NCBI GenBank assembly: GCA_038232935.1
Contig: JBBSMX010000115.1
Location: 1 to 13,545, forward strand
DNA length: 13,545 nucleotides
From: JBBSMX01 sp038232935
Lineage (GTDB): Bacteria > Bacteroidota > Rhodothermia > Rhodothermales > JANQRZ01
Direction of reading: 5' to 3'
Part shown: positions 1 through 5,731 of the stretch, in pieces
Layout of the letters: every line of letters begins with the position of its first letter
How positions within the stretch are numbered: position 1 is the first letter of the stretch
Position numbers and translations under genes: made by a program
The notes under the pieces: generated by a model
What the model saw: only the letters and a program-made list of their open reading frames with translations
The model's database searches: none
Told to the model about the DNA's origin: nothing

Positions 1-54
1 GAAGTCGTCACTGAGGCAGTAGATTGTGGTGACCTGGTCGTCCATCGGGCGGGG

Positions 55-669
55 GTGTTTGCGTTCGGAAGAAGGGGTTCTCCTGAGCTACGACACCCGC
101 CCGTTGGGCGGCAAGGCATACCACACAACTTGGGTTACTACCGTGAGACGTACGACCGCGTCCGGATCCACCACAACCGGAACAAGCCGCCGACGTGGCT
201 GCCGACCGAATCCGAGGCTCTGCGCGTCCAAGCCGGGCAGTCACCAAAGGATCGGACGAGGGCGCGGCTGCGCAATAACGCCCGCGCCATTGACGACCAC
301 GCGACGCACTTTGCCTCGCGCAGCTTTCAGGTGCTGTCCCGCAAGCGCTTCAAGCTGGTCTATGACGACGTGACGATCCGCGTGACGCCAGACTTCATCG
401 TCCGCGAGCGCGGGAAGGAGAAGCTGGTGCGACTCTCCTGCAACGTGCCCAAGCCGTCCGATGACTACGTCAAAATCGTCTGCCAGGCGATGTTCGAGGC
501 AGCGGTGCAAGAGGGCTGGCCGACGGGGCAGGCGATGACGCCCGGGCGCGTGCTCTTCCTCGATCTGCACCGGGGCACGCCCCACAAGGGCGCAGCAATG
601 CGCTCGCGGATGCAGACCAACATCCAGGCCGCGTGCTTGCAGATCTCCGCGATCTGGGACACGATCTAG
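55..669 (+). CDS. Hypothetical protein, probably 5'-damaged or incomplete
   Basis: I do not recognise this family. The frame ending at the TAG at 667-669 is open back to the window edge, so the true start may lie outside; 55 is only a GTG. From about position 125 onward the codons have the high third-position GC expected here. Before that, the adjacent frame (from about 26) looks more coding, so a frameshift near 115-130 is likely. The product is soluble with no membrane segment. A stretch around 361-450 (YDDVTIRVTPDFIV, then GKEKLVRLSCNV) resembles the beta-hairpin of PD-(D/E)XK nuclease folds, but no E-x-K catalytic pair is visible, so any such fold would be catalytically dead. It ends 56 bp before the half-S gene and could be the first gene of the RM operon. 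Function unknown. Confidence 0.5.
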   Translation: MFAFGRRGSPELRHPPVGRQGIPHNLGYYRETYDRVRIHHNRNKPPTWLPTESEALRVQAGQSPKDRTRARLRNNARAIDDHATHFASRSFQVLSRKRFKLVYDDVTIRVTPDFIVRERGKEKLVRLSCNVPKPSDDYVKIVCQAMFEAAVQEGWPTGQAMTPGRVLFLDLHRGTPHKGAAMRSRMQTNIQAACLQISAIWDTI

Positions 670-725
670 CCCGTACCGTCCGGGACGACGGACTGTCGTC
701 GCCCTGGGCGAGTATTCTCCTACGC

Positions 726-1304
726 ATGACCTACCTCACCCTCGATACGCTGGCAGAGATTAGGACGGGCTACACGGTCCGGGGCCGAGCGGAGCCGGGG
801 CCGATCCGCCTCGTCCACATCGCCGACCTCGCGGGTGGGGGCGTGCTCGACCTCGACCGTGTCGAAGCGACAGCCGACGTCGAGCCCGGACCCGAGCACT
901 GTCTCCGGGCAGGCGACGTGCTCCTCGCCTCGCGGGGCGAGAGCAACCCGGCTGCCCTCATCGAAGCCAACTCGCCCGACATCGTCGCGACTTCGCACCT
1001 CTACGTGATCCGCGCCGAGGACAAGCGGCTAGACTCTGCTTTTCTCGCGTGGTACCTCAACACGCGCCCGGCACAAGACTTCTTCGACGCGCACGCGCAC
1101 GGGACGTATTCCGTCCGCCGCATCCGCCTCGACGATGTAGGAATGCTCCCGGTCCCGCTTCCCCCACTCGATGCCCAGCAGGGCATTGCGCGTGCGTCAC
1201 GGCTAGCGCAGGATGAGGCCCACCTCGCCCGCCTCCACGCCGACCGCCGTCTCGCCCTCACCGAGGGCCTCCTCCTTCAGACTGCCAACGACCATGCCCG
1301 ATAG
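726..1304 (+). CDS. Single-TRD half-specificity protein (type I RM HsdS-like)
   Basis: This 192-residue protein has the architecture of one half of HsdS: a single target recognition domain (about residues 1-150) and one long C-terminal helix. The TRD has typical features: an N-terminal LDTLAEIRTGYTVRG stretch, LRAGDVLLASRG (the 'GDvL.sr' strand), HLYVIR, and YSVRRIRLDDVGMLPVPLPPLDAQ before the helix. Full HsdS proteins are about 400 residues with two TRDs, so this one would have to dimerise to make a bipartite target, or act as a regulator. I chose the ATG at 726; the frame is open further upstream to 633, but that part overlaps the previous gene and lacks S-subunit similarity. Its last 11 nt overlap the start of hsdM, implying coupled expression. 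A complete two-TRD HsdS lies downstream in the same operon, so this is an additional specificity module. Confidence 0.75.
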   Translation: MTYLTLDTLAEIRTGYTVRGRAEPGPIRLVHIADLAGGGVLDLDRVEATADVEPGPEHCLRAGDVLLASRGESNPAALIEANSPDIVATSHLYVIRAEDKRLDSAFLAWYLNTRPAQDFFDAHAHGTYSVRRIRLDDVGMLPVPLPPLDAQQGIARASRLAQDEAHLARLHADRRLALTEGLLLQTANDHAR

Positions 1305-2853
1305 CCTTCAGCAAAAAGTCAACGACGCCCTCTGGGACGCCTGTGATGCCCTACGCGGACCCGTCGACTCGACCAACTACAAGGAGTACATCCTCCCGCT
1401 GCTCTTCTATAAATACGTCAGCGACGTGTGGCGCGACGCCCGCGACGGCTACGAAGCCGAGTTCGCAGGGCAGGTCGAGGCCGAGACGCTCGTCGCCCGC
1501 AAGATGGGCCGCCTCGCCTTTCAGGTCCCGACGCCATTCGAAACGATTGCCCGTAAAGCGTCGCACGACGACAACCTCGGCGAGACGCTCAACAAGGCGT
1601 TCGTCGAGCTTGAAGAAGCCAATGGCGACCGCCTCGCCGACATGTTTCAGGACGTCGATTACAACTCGCCCAAGCTGGGCGACAAGCGCGAGGCAACCGA
1701 GCGGCTCCGCGTCCTCGTCGCCACCTTTGATCGCGAGGTGCTCGACTTCAGACCGTCGAAGCTGGGCAAGCGGCAGGACGTGGTGGGGAACGCCTACATG
1801 TTTTTGATTCAGAAATTTGCCGAGGGCGCGGGCAAGAAGCGCGGCGAGTTCTTCACCCCGCCCGAGGTCTCGCGGCTGCTCGCCCGCCTCGTGGATCCCC
1901 AGCCCGGCGACCGCCTCTACGACCCGACGATGGGCTCCGGTTCGCTCCTGATATCGGTCGCCGAGCACCTCCAGCACGCGCACGACACGAACGACTTTGC
2001 GCTCTACGGCCAGGAGATCAACCGTGACACGTGGGCGCTCGCCAAGATGAACGCCGTCCTCCACGGCTTCCCCGCCGCCCACTTCGAGCGGGGCGACACG
2101 CTCGCGGCCCCGAAGCATCTCGAAGACGGTGGGCTGATGACGTTCGACGTCGTCGTGGCGAATCCGCCGTTCTCGCTCAAGGAGTGGGGCTACAAACGCG
2201 CCGAGCTCGATGCGAAGGGCCACAACCGCTACCACCGTGGGCTCCCGCCCAAGACGCGCGGCGACTTCGCGTTCATCTCGCACATGATGGCGAGCGTCGT
2301 CCGCGACGGCGGGCGGATGGGCGTCGTCGTGCCGCACGGCGTCCTCTTCCGGGGCGGGCGCGAGGGCACGATCCGCGAGGCGCTCATCCGCGAGAACCTG
2401 CTGGAGGCGGTCATCGGGCTGCCCGAGAAGCTGTTCTACGGGACCGGCATCCCGGCGGCGCTCCTCATCTTCCGCTACGGCAAAACCACCGAGGACGTGC
2501 TGTTCGTCGACGCCTCGGCCGACTTCGAGGCGGGCACGCGGCAGAACAAGCTCCGCGACGACGTGGACAGCGAACGCGTCGTCCGGGCGCTCATGGCCTT
2601 CCGCACCGACCCCAGCTACGAGGGCGAGGAGAAGTACGCCCACCGCGCGACGTTCGAGGAGATCGAGGCCAACGACTTCAACCTCAACGTGAGCCGCTAC
2701 GTGGACACCTACGAGCCCGAGCCGCTCATCGACCTGAAGGCCGTCCAGCGCGAGGTGCTCGGGCTGGAGCGCGAGCTGGCCTCCGTCCGGAAGGAGATGG
2801 ACGCGGCCCTCGCCGCCCTCGGCCTCGCCATCAACGACGAGGAGCCCGCATGA
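1294..2853 (+). CDS. hsdM: Type I RM DNA methyltransferase subunit HsdM
   Basis: The 519-residue M subunit transfers a methyl group from S-adenosylmethionine to adenine N6 when complexed with HsdS. The N-terminal HsdM helical domain (about residues 1-150) begins with LQQKVNDALWDACDALRG and contains YILPLLFYKYVSDVW. The N6_Mtase domain follows: KRGEFFTPPEVSRLLARL, AdoMet motif I as DPTMGSGSLL from residue 210, and catalytic motif IV as NPPF at residues 290-293. A C-terminal helical tail (VLGLERELASVRKEMDAAL) would contact HsdS. Length and motif order are normal and intact. The ATG at 1294 matches the usual HsdM start and overlaps the half-S stop. The gene ends in ATGA at 2850-2853, overlapping the next start. 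GAGGAG at 2839-2844 is a plausible Shine-Dalgarno for that next frame. Confidence 0.96.
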   Translation: MPDSLQQKVNDALWDACDALRGPVDSTNYKEYILPLLFYKYVSDVWRDARDGYEAEFAGQVEAETLVARKMGRLAFQVPTPFETIARKASHDDNLGETLNKAFVELEEANGDRLADMFQDVDYNSPKLGDKREATERLRVLVATFDREVLDFRPSKLGKRQDVVGNAYMFLIQKFAEGAGKKRGEFFTPPEVSRLLARLVDPQPGDRLYDPTMGSGSLLISVAEHLQHAHDTNDFALYGQEINRDTWALAKMNAVLHGFPAAHFERGDTLAAPKHLEDGGLMTFDVVVANPPFSLKEWGYKRAELDAKGHNRYHRGLPPKTRGDFAFISHMMASVVRDGGRMGVVVPHGVLFRGGREGTIREALIRENLLEAVIGLPEKLFYGTGIPAALLIFRYGKTTEDVLFVDASADFEAGTRQNKLRDDVDSERVVRALMAFRTDPSYEGEEKYAHRATFEEIEANDFNLNVSRYVDTYEPEPLIDLKAVQREVLGLERELASVRKEMDAALAALGLAINDEEPA

Positions 2854-2855
2854 GC
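2836..2855 (+). repeat. Direct repeat at hsdM/GIY-YIG junction (left copy)
   Basis: A 20-nt stretch covering the last codons of hsdM and its ATGA matches 3483-3502, just before and at the fic start, at 17 of 20 positions by eye. Both copies contain a GAGGAG/GAGGAAG Shine-Dalgarno-like run followed by ATGAGC. The pair brackets the whole 647-bp GIY-YIG/repeat cassette, as expected for a target duplication. Part of the match could reflect shared constraint on ribosome binding and on the ATGA overlap. Confidence 0.5.
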
Positions 2856-3500
2856 GTTTATGCTCCCCCCATTCTCTCACCAACAGCGTCATCCCGAGCT
2901 TGTCGAGGGATCTCGACGCCTTCCCCGATGCCCCGAACCTTCTGGGTCTACCTCCTCGCCAGCCGGAGCCGCGCGCTCTACGTCGGCATGACGAACGACC
3001 TCGCCCGACGAATCACCGAGCATTGGGCAGGGCTCTCCACGCATACCGGGAAATACCGCATCGACCGCCTCGTCTACATGGAGGAACACCCGACGGCCCG
3101 CGACGCCATCGCCCGCGAGAAGCAGATCAAGGCCTGGCGACGCGAGAAGAAGGGGGCGCTCGTGGAGAGTGAGAATCCGACATGGCGAGATCTAGAGCCC
3201 TCGCGATATGCGCACACAAGTGAGACCCCTTCCACTTCGTCATTCCGAACCCCTCGGCTGCGCTCGGGGCAGGCTCCCGTGAGGAATCCCGACGCGCCCC
3301 GGTCCACCTCGGCCCTCGGTTCCGCCGCCGCGCTTGCCCCACGGCGTCGAGATCCCTCGGCTCCGCTCGGGATGACGAGAGGAGAGAGCGAAGCCGGCCC
3401 CGAGTCCCTCGATGCTGCTCGGGGCAAGCGCAGCCGAGAGGCTCGGGATGGCGAGGGGAAGAGAGATGGGGAAGGCTCCACGGACGAGGAAGCCTCATGA
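2850..3500 (+). CDS. GIY-YIG nuclease with repeat-derived N- and C-terminal extensions
   Basis: The core, beginning at the internal ATG at 2928, is a small GIY-YIG endonuclease of the UvrC-N/YhbQ-like type. It has WVYLLASRSRALYVGMTNDL (VYL and YVG form the signature), RRITEHW with the catalytic arginine, AREKQIKAWRREKK with the conserved glutamate, and ENPTWRDL near the usual end of such 85-95 residue proteins. The frame opens earlier, at the ATGA overlap with hsdM (2850, with GAGGAG upstream), adding 26 residues encoded partly by a palindromic repeat. After about 3200 the frame runs about 100 more residues through two more repeat units (3238-3377 and 3398-3454) to a TGA at 3498-3500 that overlaps the fic ATG. 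The extensions look like translated repeat DNA, low-complexity and R/S/P-rich, not a folded domain. The nuclease is probably a passenger of the repeats rather than an RM subunit. The start could equally be 2928. Confidence 0.8.
   Translation: MSVYAPPILSPTASSRACRGISTPSPMPRTFWVYLLASRSRALYVGMTNDLARRITEHWAGLSTHTGKYRIDRLVYMEEHPTARDAIAREKQIKAWRREKKGALVESENPTWRDLEPSRYAHTSETPSTSSFRTPRLRSGQAPVRNPDAPRSTSALGSAAALAPRRRDPSAPLGMTRGESEAGPESLDAARGKRSREARDGEGKRDGEGSTDEEAS
2887..2917 (+). repeat. Palindrome-type dispersed repeat unit R1
   Basis: This unit begins CGTCATCCCGAGC and ends GGGATCTCGAC, with a CTTGTCGAG centre. It is a dispersed unit of the TCATCCCGAGC...GAGGGATCTCGA type familiar from many bacterial intergenic regions. 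It lies 10 bp before the GIY-YIG core ATG at 2928. Its reverse complement matches the right end of the 3238-3377 element (GTCGAGATCCCTCGG...GGGATGACG), so the GIY-YIG core is bracketed by inverted copies. Confidence 0.75.
3238..3377 (+). repeat. Composite palindromic element, copy 1
   Basis: A 140-bp element begins CGTCATTCCGA and ends TCGGGATGACG, so its ends are inverted. Between them lies a core at 3291-3359 that aligns without gaps to 5583-5651 in copy 2, about 54 of 69 positions identical by eye, starting with the shared GACGCGCCCCG. The two copies are therefore related units, not chance palindromes. The element starts about 40 bp after the natural end of the GIY-YIG domain and is read through in that gene's frame. 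Confidence 0.7.
3398..3454 (-). repeat. Partial repeat unit R3, inverted
   Basis: Read on the minus strand, this stretch begins near CATCCCGAG and continues with CTCGGCTGCGCT. That matches the left part of the 3238-3377 element, CATTCCGAAC followed by CTCGGCTGCGCT. It is a degenerate half unit in opposite orientation, placed between the full element and fic. Confidence 0.55.
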
Positions 3501-3502
3501 GC
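3483..3502 (+). repeat. Direct repeat at cassette/fic junction (right copy)
   Basis: This is the partner of 2836-2855 (17 of 20 identical). It encodes the DEEAS-stop end of the cassette frame, echoing the DEEPA-stop end of HsdM, and supplies GAGGAAG plus the ATG of fic. Confidence 0.5.
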
Positions 3503-4324
3503 AAGCGCCCGCTCCCCGAGGCCGATTCGGCGCGTCCGCCGCGCGTGACGGACCGCCGCTGGCTGGAACGCTGGCGGGACGCACAGCCCGTGCCGCCCGC
3601 CGAGCGGTGGGCGGCGTTCGCCGCGCGCGACGACCTCCCCGCCACCAGCTTCGCCTTCGCCGCAAGCGCCGTCTACTCGTCCAACATCGAGGGCGTGGAC
3701 CTCGACCTCGGCTCGTTTCTGGAATCCAAGACGCGCGACCTCGGCCCGGCCCGCGAGAAGGCCCGCGCCGAGGTGGCCGCGCTCGAAGCGGCCTACGCCT
3801 TCGCCCACGATCACGACCTGACCGAGGCGCACTGGCTCCGGGCGCACGGCCTCGCCGCGGCGACGCTGCTGGGCGAGGCCGCCGGACGCTACCGCGAGGG
3901 ACGCGTGGGCGTCTACGGCGCGGGCGGGCTGGTCTACCTCGCCGTCGAGCCCGAGCACGTAGCCGAGGAGATGGCAGGCGTCTTCGCGGACGTGGCGGCG
4001 CTGCTGGCCGACGACCTCGCGCCCGACGAGGCACTCTACCACGCCGCGCTGCTCCACCTCGTCACGGCGCACGTCCACCCCTTCGCCGACGGTAACGGGC
4101 GGGCGGCGCGGCTGCTGGAGAAGTGGTTCCTGGCAGGTGTGCTTGGCGAGGCCGCGTGGGCCGTCCCCTCGGAGTACCACTACTGGATGCACCGCCCGCA
4201 CTACTACGCCGCGCTCCGCCTCGGCGTGGATTTCTACAATCTCGACTACGACCGCGGCGGGCCGGACGAGACTGGCGCGCTCGCCTTCTTCTCAATGCTC
4301 CCCGACGCGCTCAAAGCCACATGA
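3497..4324 (+). CDS. Fic family protein (AMPylase-type, with inhibitory motif)
   Basis: A 275-residue Fic protein, a family that usually transfers AMP or another nucleotide part to a target-protein hydroxyl. The Fic core is HPFADGNGRAAR at residues 194-205, with catalytic H194, the acidic D198 for metal, and R202/R205 for phosphate binding, all matching the active consensus HPFxDGNGRxxR. An N-terminal S-x-x-x-E-G inhibitory motif (SSNIEG, residues 61-66) puts it in the class whose inhibitory helix lies in the same chain before the Fic fold; E65 would block the ATP gamma-phosphate site. The flap strand is near RVGVYG (136-141). The start ATG overlaps the preceding TGA, and its own TGA overlaps the hsdS ATG at 4321, so it is locked into the operon. 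Fic genes are recurrent passengers in type I RM loci; the target here is unknown. Confidence 0.92.
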   Translation: MSKRPLPEADSARPPRVTDRRWLERWRDAQPVPPAERWAAFAARDDLPATSFAFAASAVYSSNIEGVDLDLGSFLESKTRDLGPAREKARAEVAALEAAYAFAHDHDLTEAHWLRAHGLAAATLLGEAAGRYREGRVGVYGAGGLVYLAVEPEHVAEEMAGVFADVAALLADDLAPDEALYHAALLHLVTAHVHPFADGNGRAARLLEKWFLAGVLGEAAWAVPSEYHYWMHRPHYYAALRLGVDFYNLDYDRGGPDETGALAFFSMLPDALKAT

Positions 4325-5535
4325 TGAAGACGGAAGATTTTTGCATGAGTGATTGGAGGGATTATCTGCCCTCTGAATGGTCGGAGCGCCCACTTGGCGA
4401 TCTCGTTACGAGCCTGGAAACTGGCGTTAGCGTGCGTGGCGAGAGTCGACCGGCTGGAGAGGGAGAGGTCGGAGTGCTCAAGGTGAGCGCGGTGTCGGAA
4501 GGAGTATTCCGACCTGAGGAACACAAAGCTGTGATCCCGCAAGACCGAGGCCGTGTTCAGGTAAAACCTCGGGCTGGAAGCGTGATCGTGAGTCGAGCTA
4601 ATACGGCTTCTCTCGTCGGGGCGAGCGCGCTCGTGACGGAGAACTATGAGAATCTGTATTTGCCGGACAAACTGTGGCAGTTACAACTGGGGGACGACGA
4701 CGAGGCGGCGAACTGGTGGTTTAGCCATCTCGTGCAGTCTGACATTGTCCGAGCAGCCTTTCATGGCATCGCTACGGGGACGAGTGCAGGGATGAAGAAC
4801 ATCTCTCAGACCGATGCGCTACGCGTGCCCATTCCCACGCCACCCGTTCGCGAACGTGCTGCCATCGGCAAGACTTTCCAGATATGGGACCGAGCCATCG
4901 ACCGCCTCGACGCGCTCGTCGCCGCGCTCGAACGCCGTCAGCGCGGGCTCATGCAGCGGCTGCTCTCGGTCGAAGAACGATTCCCGGAGTTCGAGGGCGA
5001 TCCTGACTGGCAGCCAGTGCCATTCGGAAAGCTCTTTCGCGTTGCTAGCAAAAAGGAGGCTCAGATTCAGAAATCCGAGTATGCCGAGGAAGGTGCTCAT
5101 CCGGTGGTCGATCAAGGCCAAGACCTAGTCGTTGCACGGACGAATCATCTGCCTACGGTGGACGCCCTACCTGTGGTGGTCTTCGGGGATCATACCCGAG
5201 AGATCAAGTGGATCGACTTCCCCTTCGTGATTGGGGCGGATGGGACCAAGCTATTCTATGCACAACCCGGTGTGGACTTGCGGTTCGCATACCATCTTCT
5301 GCTCAATACACCAATCTCGAACCTCGGCTACAGCCGCCATATGAAAAGGCTCAAGTCAAAGAGATTCCTCCTTCCGCCCTCCCTCGCCGAGCAGCGCCGG
5401 ATCGCGGACGTGCTCGACGCAGGCGACCGCGCCATCGCCGCGCGGCAGGCCGAGCGCGACGCCCTCGCCCGCCAGCAGCGCGGCCTCATGCAGCGCCTCC
5501 TCACCGGCCGCGTCCGCCTCCCCGCCTCGCCATGA
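4321..5535 (+). CDS. hsdS: Type I RM specificity subunit HsdS (two TRDs)
   Basis: A complete 404-residue S subunit that selects the bipartite DNA target for HsdM and HsdR. TRD1 covers about residues 15-185, followed by a central helix containing DRLDALVAALERRQRGLMQRLL. TRD2 covers about residues 220-355, followed by a C-terminal helix ending ARQQRGLMQRLLTGRV. The QRGLMQRLL motif is repeated in both helices, the usual internal symmetry; the DNA of the two helices is also similar (4936-4965 and 5473-5502). The TRDs are visibly poorer in GC than the helices and neighbours, as expected when TRDs are exchanged. I used the ATG at 4321 because it overlaps the fic TGA; the ATG at 4345 (MSDWRDYL) is a good alternative with a GGAAG upstream. 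The stop overlaps an ATG at 5532. Confidence 0.93.
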   Translation: MMKTEDFCMSDWRDYLPSEWSERPLGDLVTSLETGVSVRGESRPAGEGEVGVLKVSAVSEGVFRPEEHKAVIPQDRGRVQVKPRAGSVIVSRANTASLVGASALVTENYENLYLPDKLWQLQLGDDDEAANWWFSHLVQSDIVRAAFHGIATGTSAGMKNISQTDALRVPIPTPPVRERAAIGKTFQIWDRAIDRLDALVAALERRQRGLMQRLLSVEERFPEFEGDPDWQPVPFGKLFRVASKKEAQIQKSEYAEEGAHPVVDQGQDLVVARTNHLPTVDALPVVVFGDHTREIKWIDFPFVIGADGTKLFYAQPGVDLRFAYHLLLNTPISNLGYSRHMKRLKSKRFLLPPSLAEQRRIADVLDAGDRAIAARQAERDALARQQRGLMQRLLTGRVRLPASP

Positions 5536-5542
5536 CCGCGCC
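5508..5542 (+). repeat. Direct repeat at hsdS 3' end (left copy)
   Basis: The 28 nt ending in the hsdS ATGA (5508-5535) match 5696-5723 at 25 of 28 positions. The match continues as CCGCGCC after a one-base gap. The left copy encodes the RVRLPASP-stop end of HsdS. The right copy encodes RIRIPASP-stop and contains the hsdR start. The pair brackets the 132-bp repeat element, consistent with a long target duplication or duplication by recombination. Confidence 0.7.
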
Positions 5543-5723
5543 CCTCCGCACCCCGTCACCCCGAGCGAAGCCGAGGGGTCTCGACGCGCCCCGTACGGCC
5601 TCGGCGCTCGGCCCAACCGCCGTGCTCGTCCCACCGCGTCGGGATTCCTCGACTGCGCCACTGCGCGGCTCCGCTCGGAATGACGGAAGGAAGAGCCGCA
5701 TCCGCATCCCCGCTTCGCCATGA
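5532..5723 (+). other. Bridging ORF across the repeat element (63 codons)
   Basis: An ATG inside the hsdS stop (ATGA, 5532-5535) opens a 63-codon frame. It runs through the whole repeat element and closes at a TGA (5721-5723) lying inside the hsdR ATGA start. The predicted peptide is R/P/S-rich, repeat-derived and without a recognisable domain, so I do not call it a real protein. Its likely relevance is translational: ribosomes ending hsdS could restart here and then restart again at hsdR, keeping stoichiometry despite the insertion. No strong Shine-Dalgarno is seen. Confidence 0.45.
5554..5685 (+). repeat. Composite palindromic element, copy 2
   Basis: A 132-bp element begins CGTCACCCCGAGCG and ends CTCGGAATGACG. 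The ends are inverted copies, and 5583-5651 is colinear with the core of copy 1 (3291-3359). The outer arms differ in length from copy 1: the left arm lacks the GGGCAGGCTCC segment and the right arm carries an extra ACTGCGCCACTGCGCGG-like stretch. It sits exactly between hsdS and hsdR. Confidence 0.7.
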
Positions 5724-5731
5724 GCCGCGCC
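5696..5731 (+). repeat. Direct repeat at hsdR 5' end (right copy)
   Basis: Partner of 5508-5542. It holds the hsdR start ATG at 5720 and a near-copy of the hsdS tail just upstream. The likely ancestral state is hsdS and hsdR joined directly by one ATGA overlap. Confidence 0.7.

Noticed and set aside
2031..2849. Upstream extension of the GIY-YIG frame inside hsdM
   Set aside because: An R/P/G-rich alternate reading of hsdM. The plausible starts are 2850 or 2928.
1351..2892. 513-codon open frame on the minus strand opposite hsdM
   Set aside because: It is an antisense shadow: hsdM is complete with all motifs, and GC-rich codon bias keeps this frame open. The translation is V/A/E/R-rich with no domain.
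2887..3454. CRISPR array
   Set aside because: Repeats are few, inverted, unequal in length and not separated by regular spacers; no cas gene in the window.
3074..4201. 375-codon minus-strand frame opposite GIY-YIG and fic
   Set aside because: Antisense of two recognisable genes and the repeats; no domain seen.
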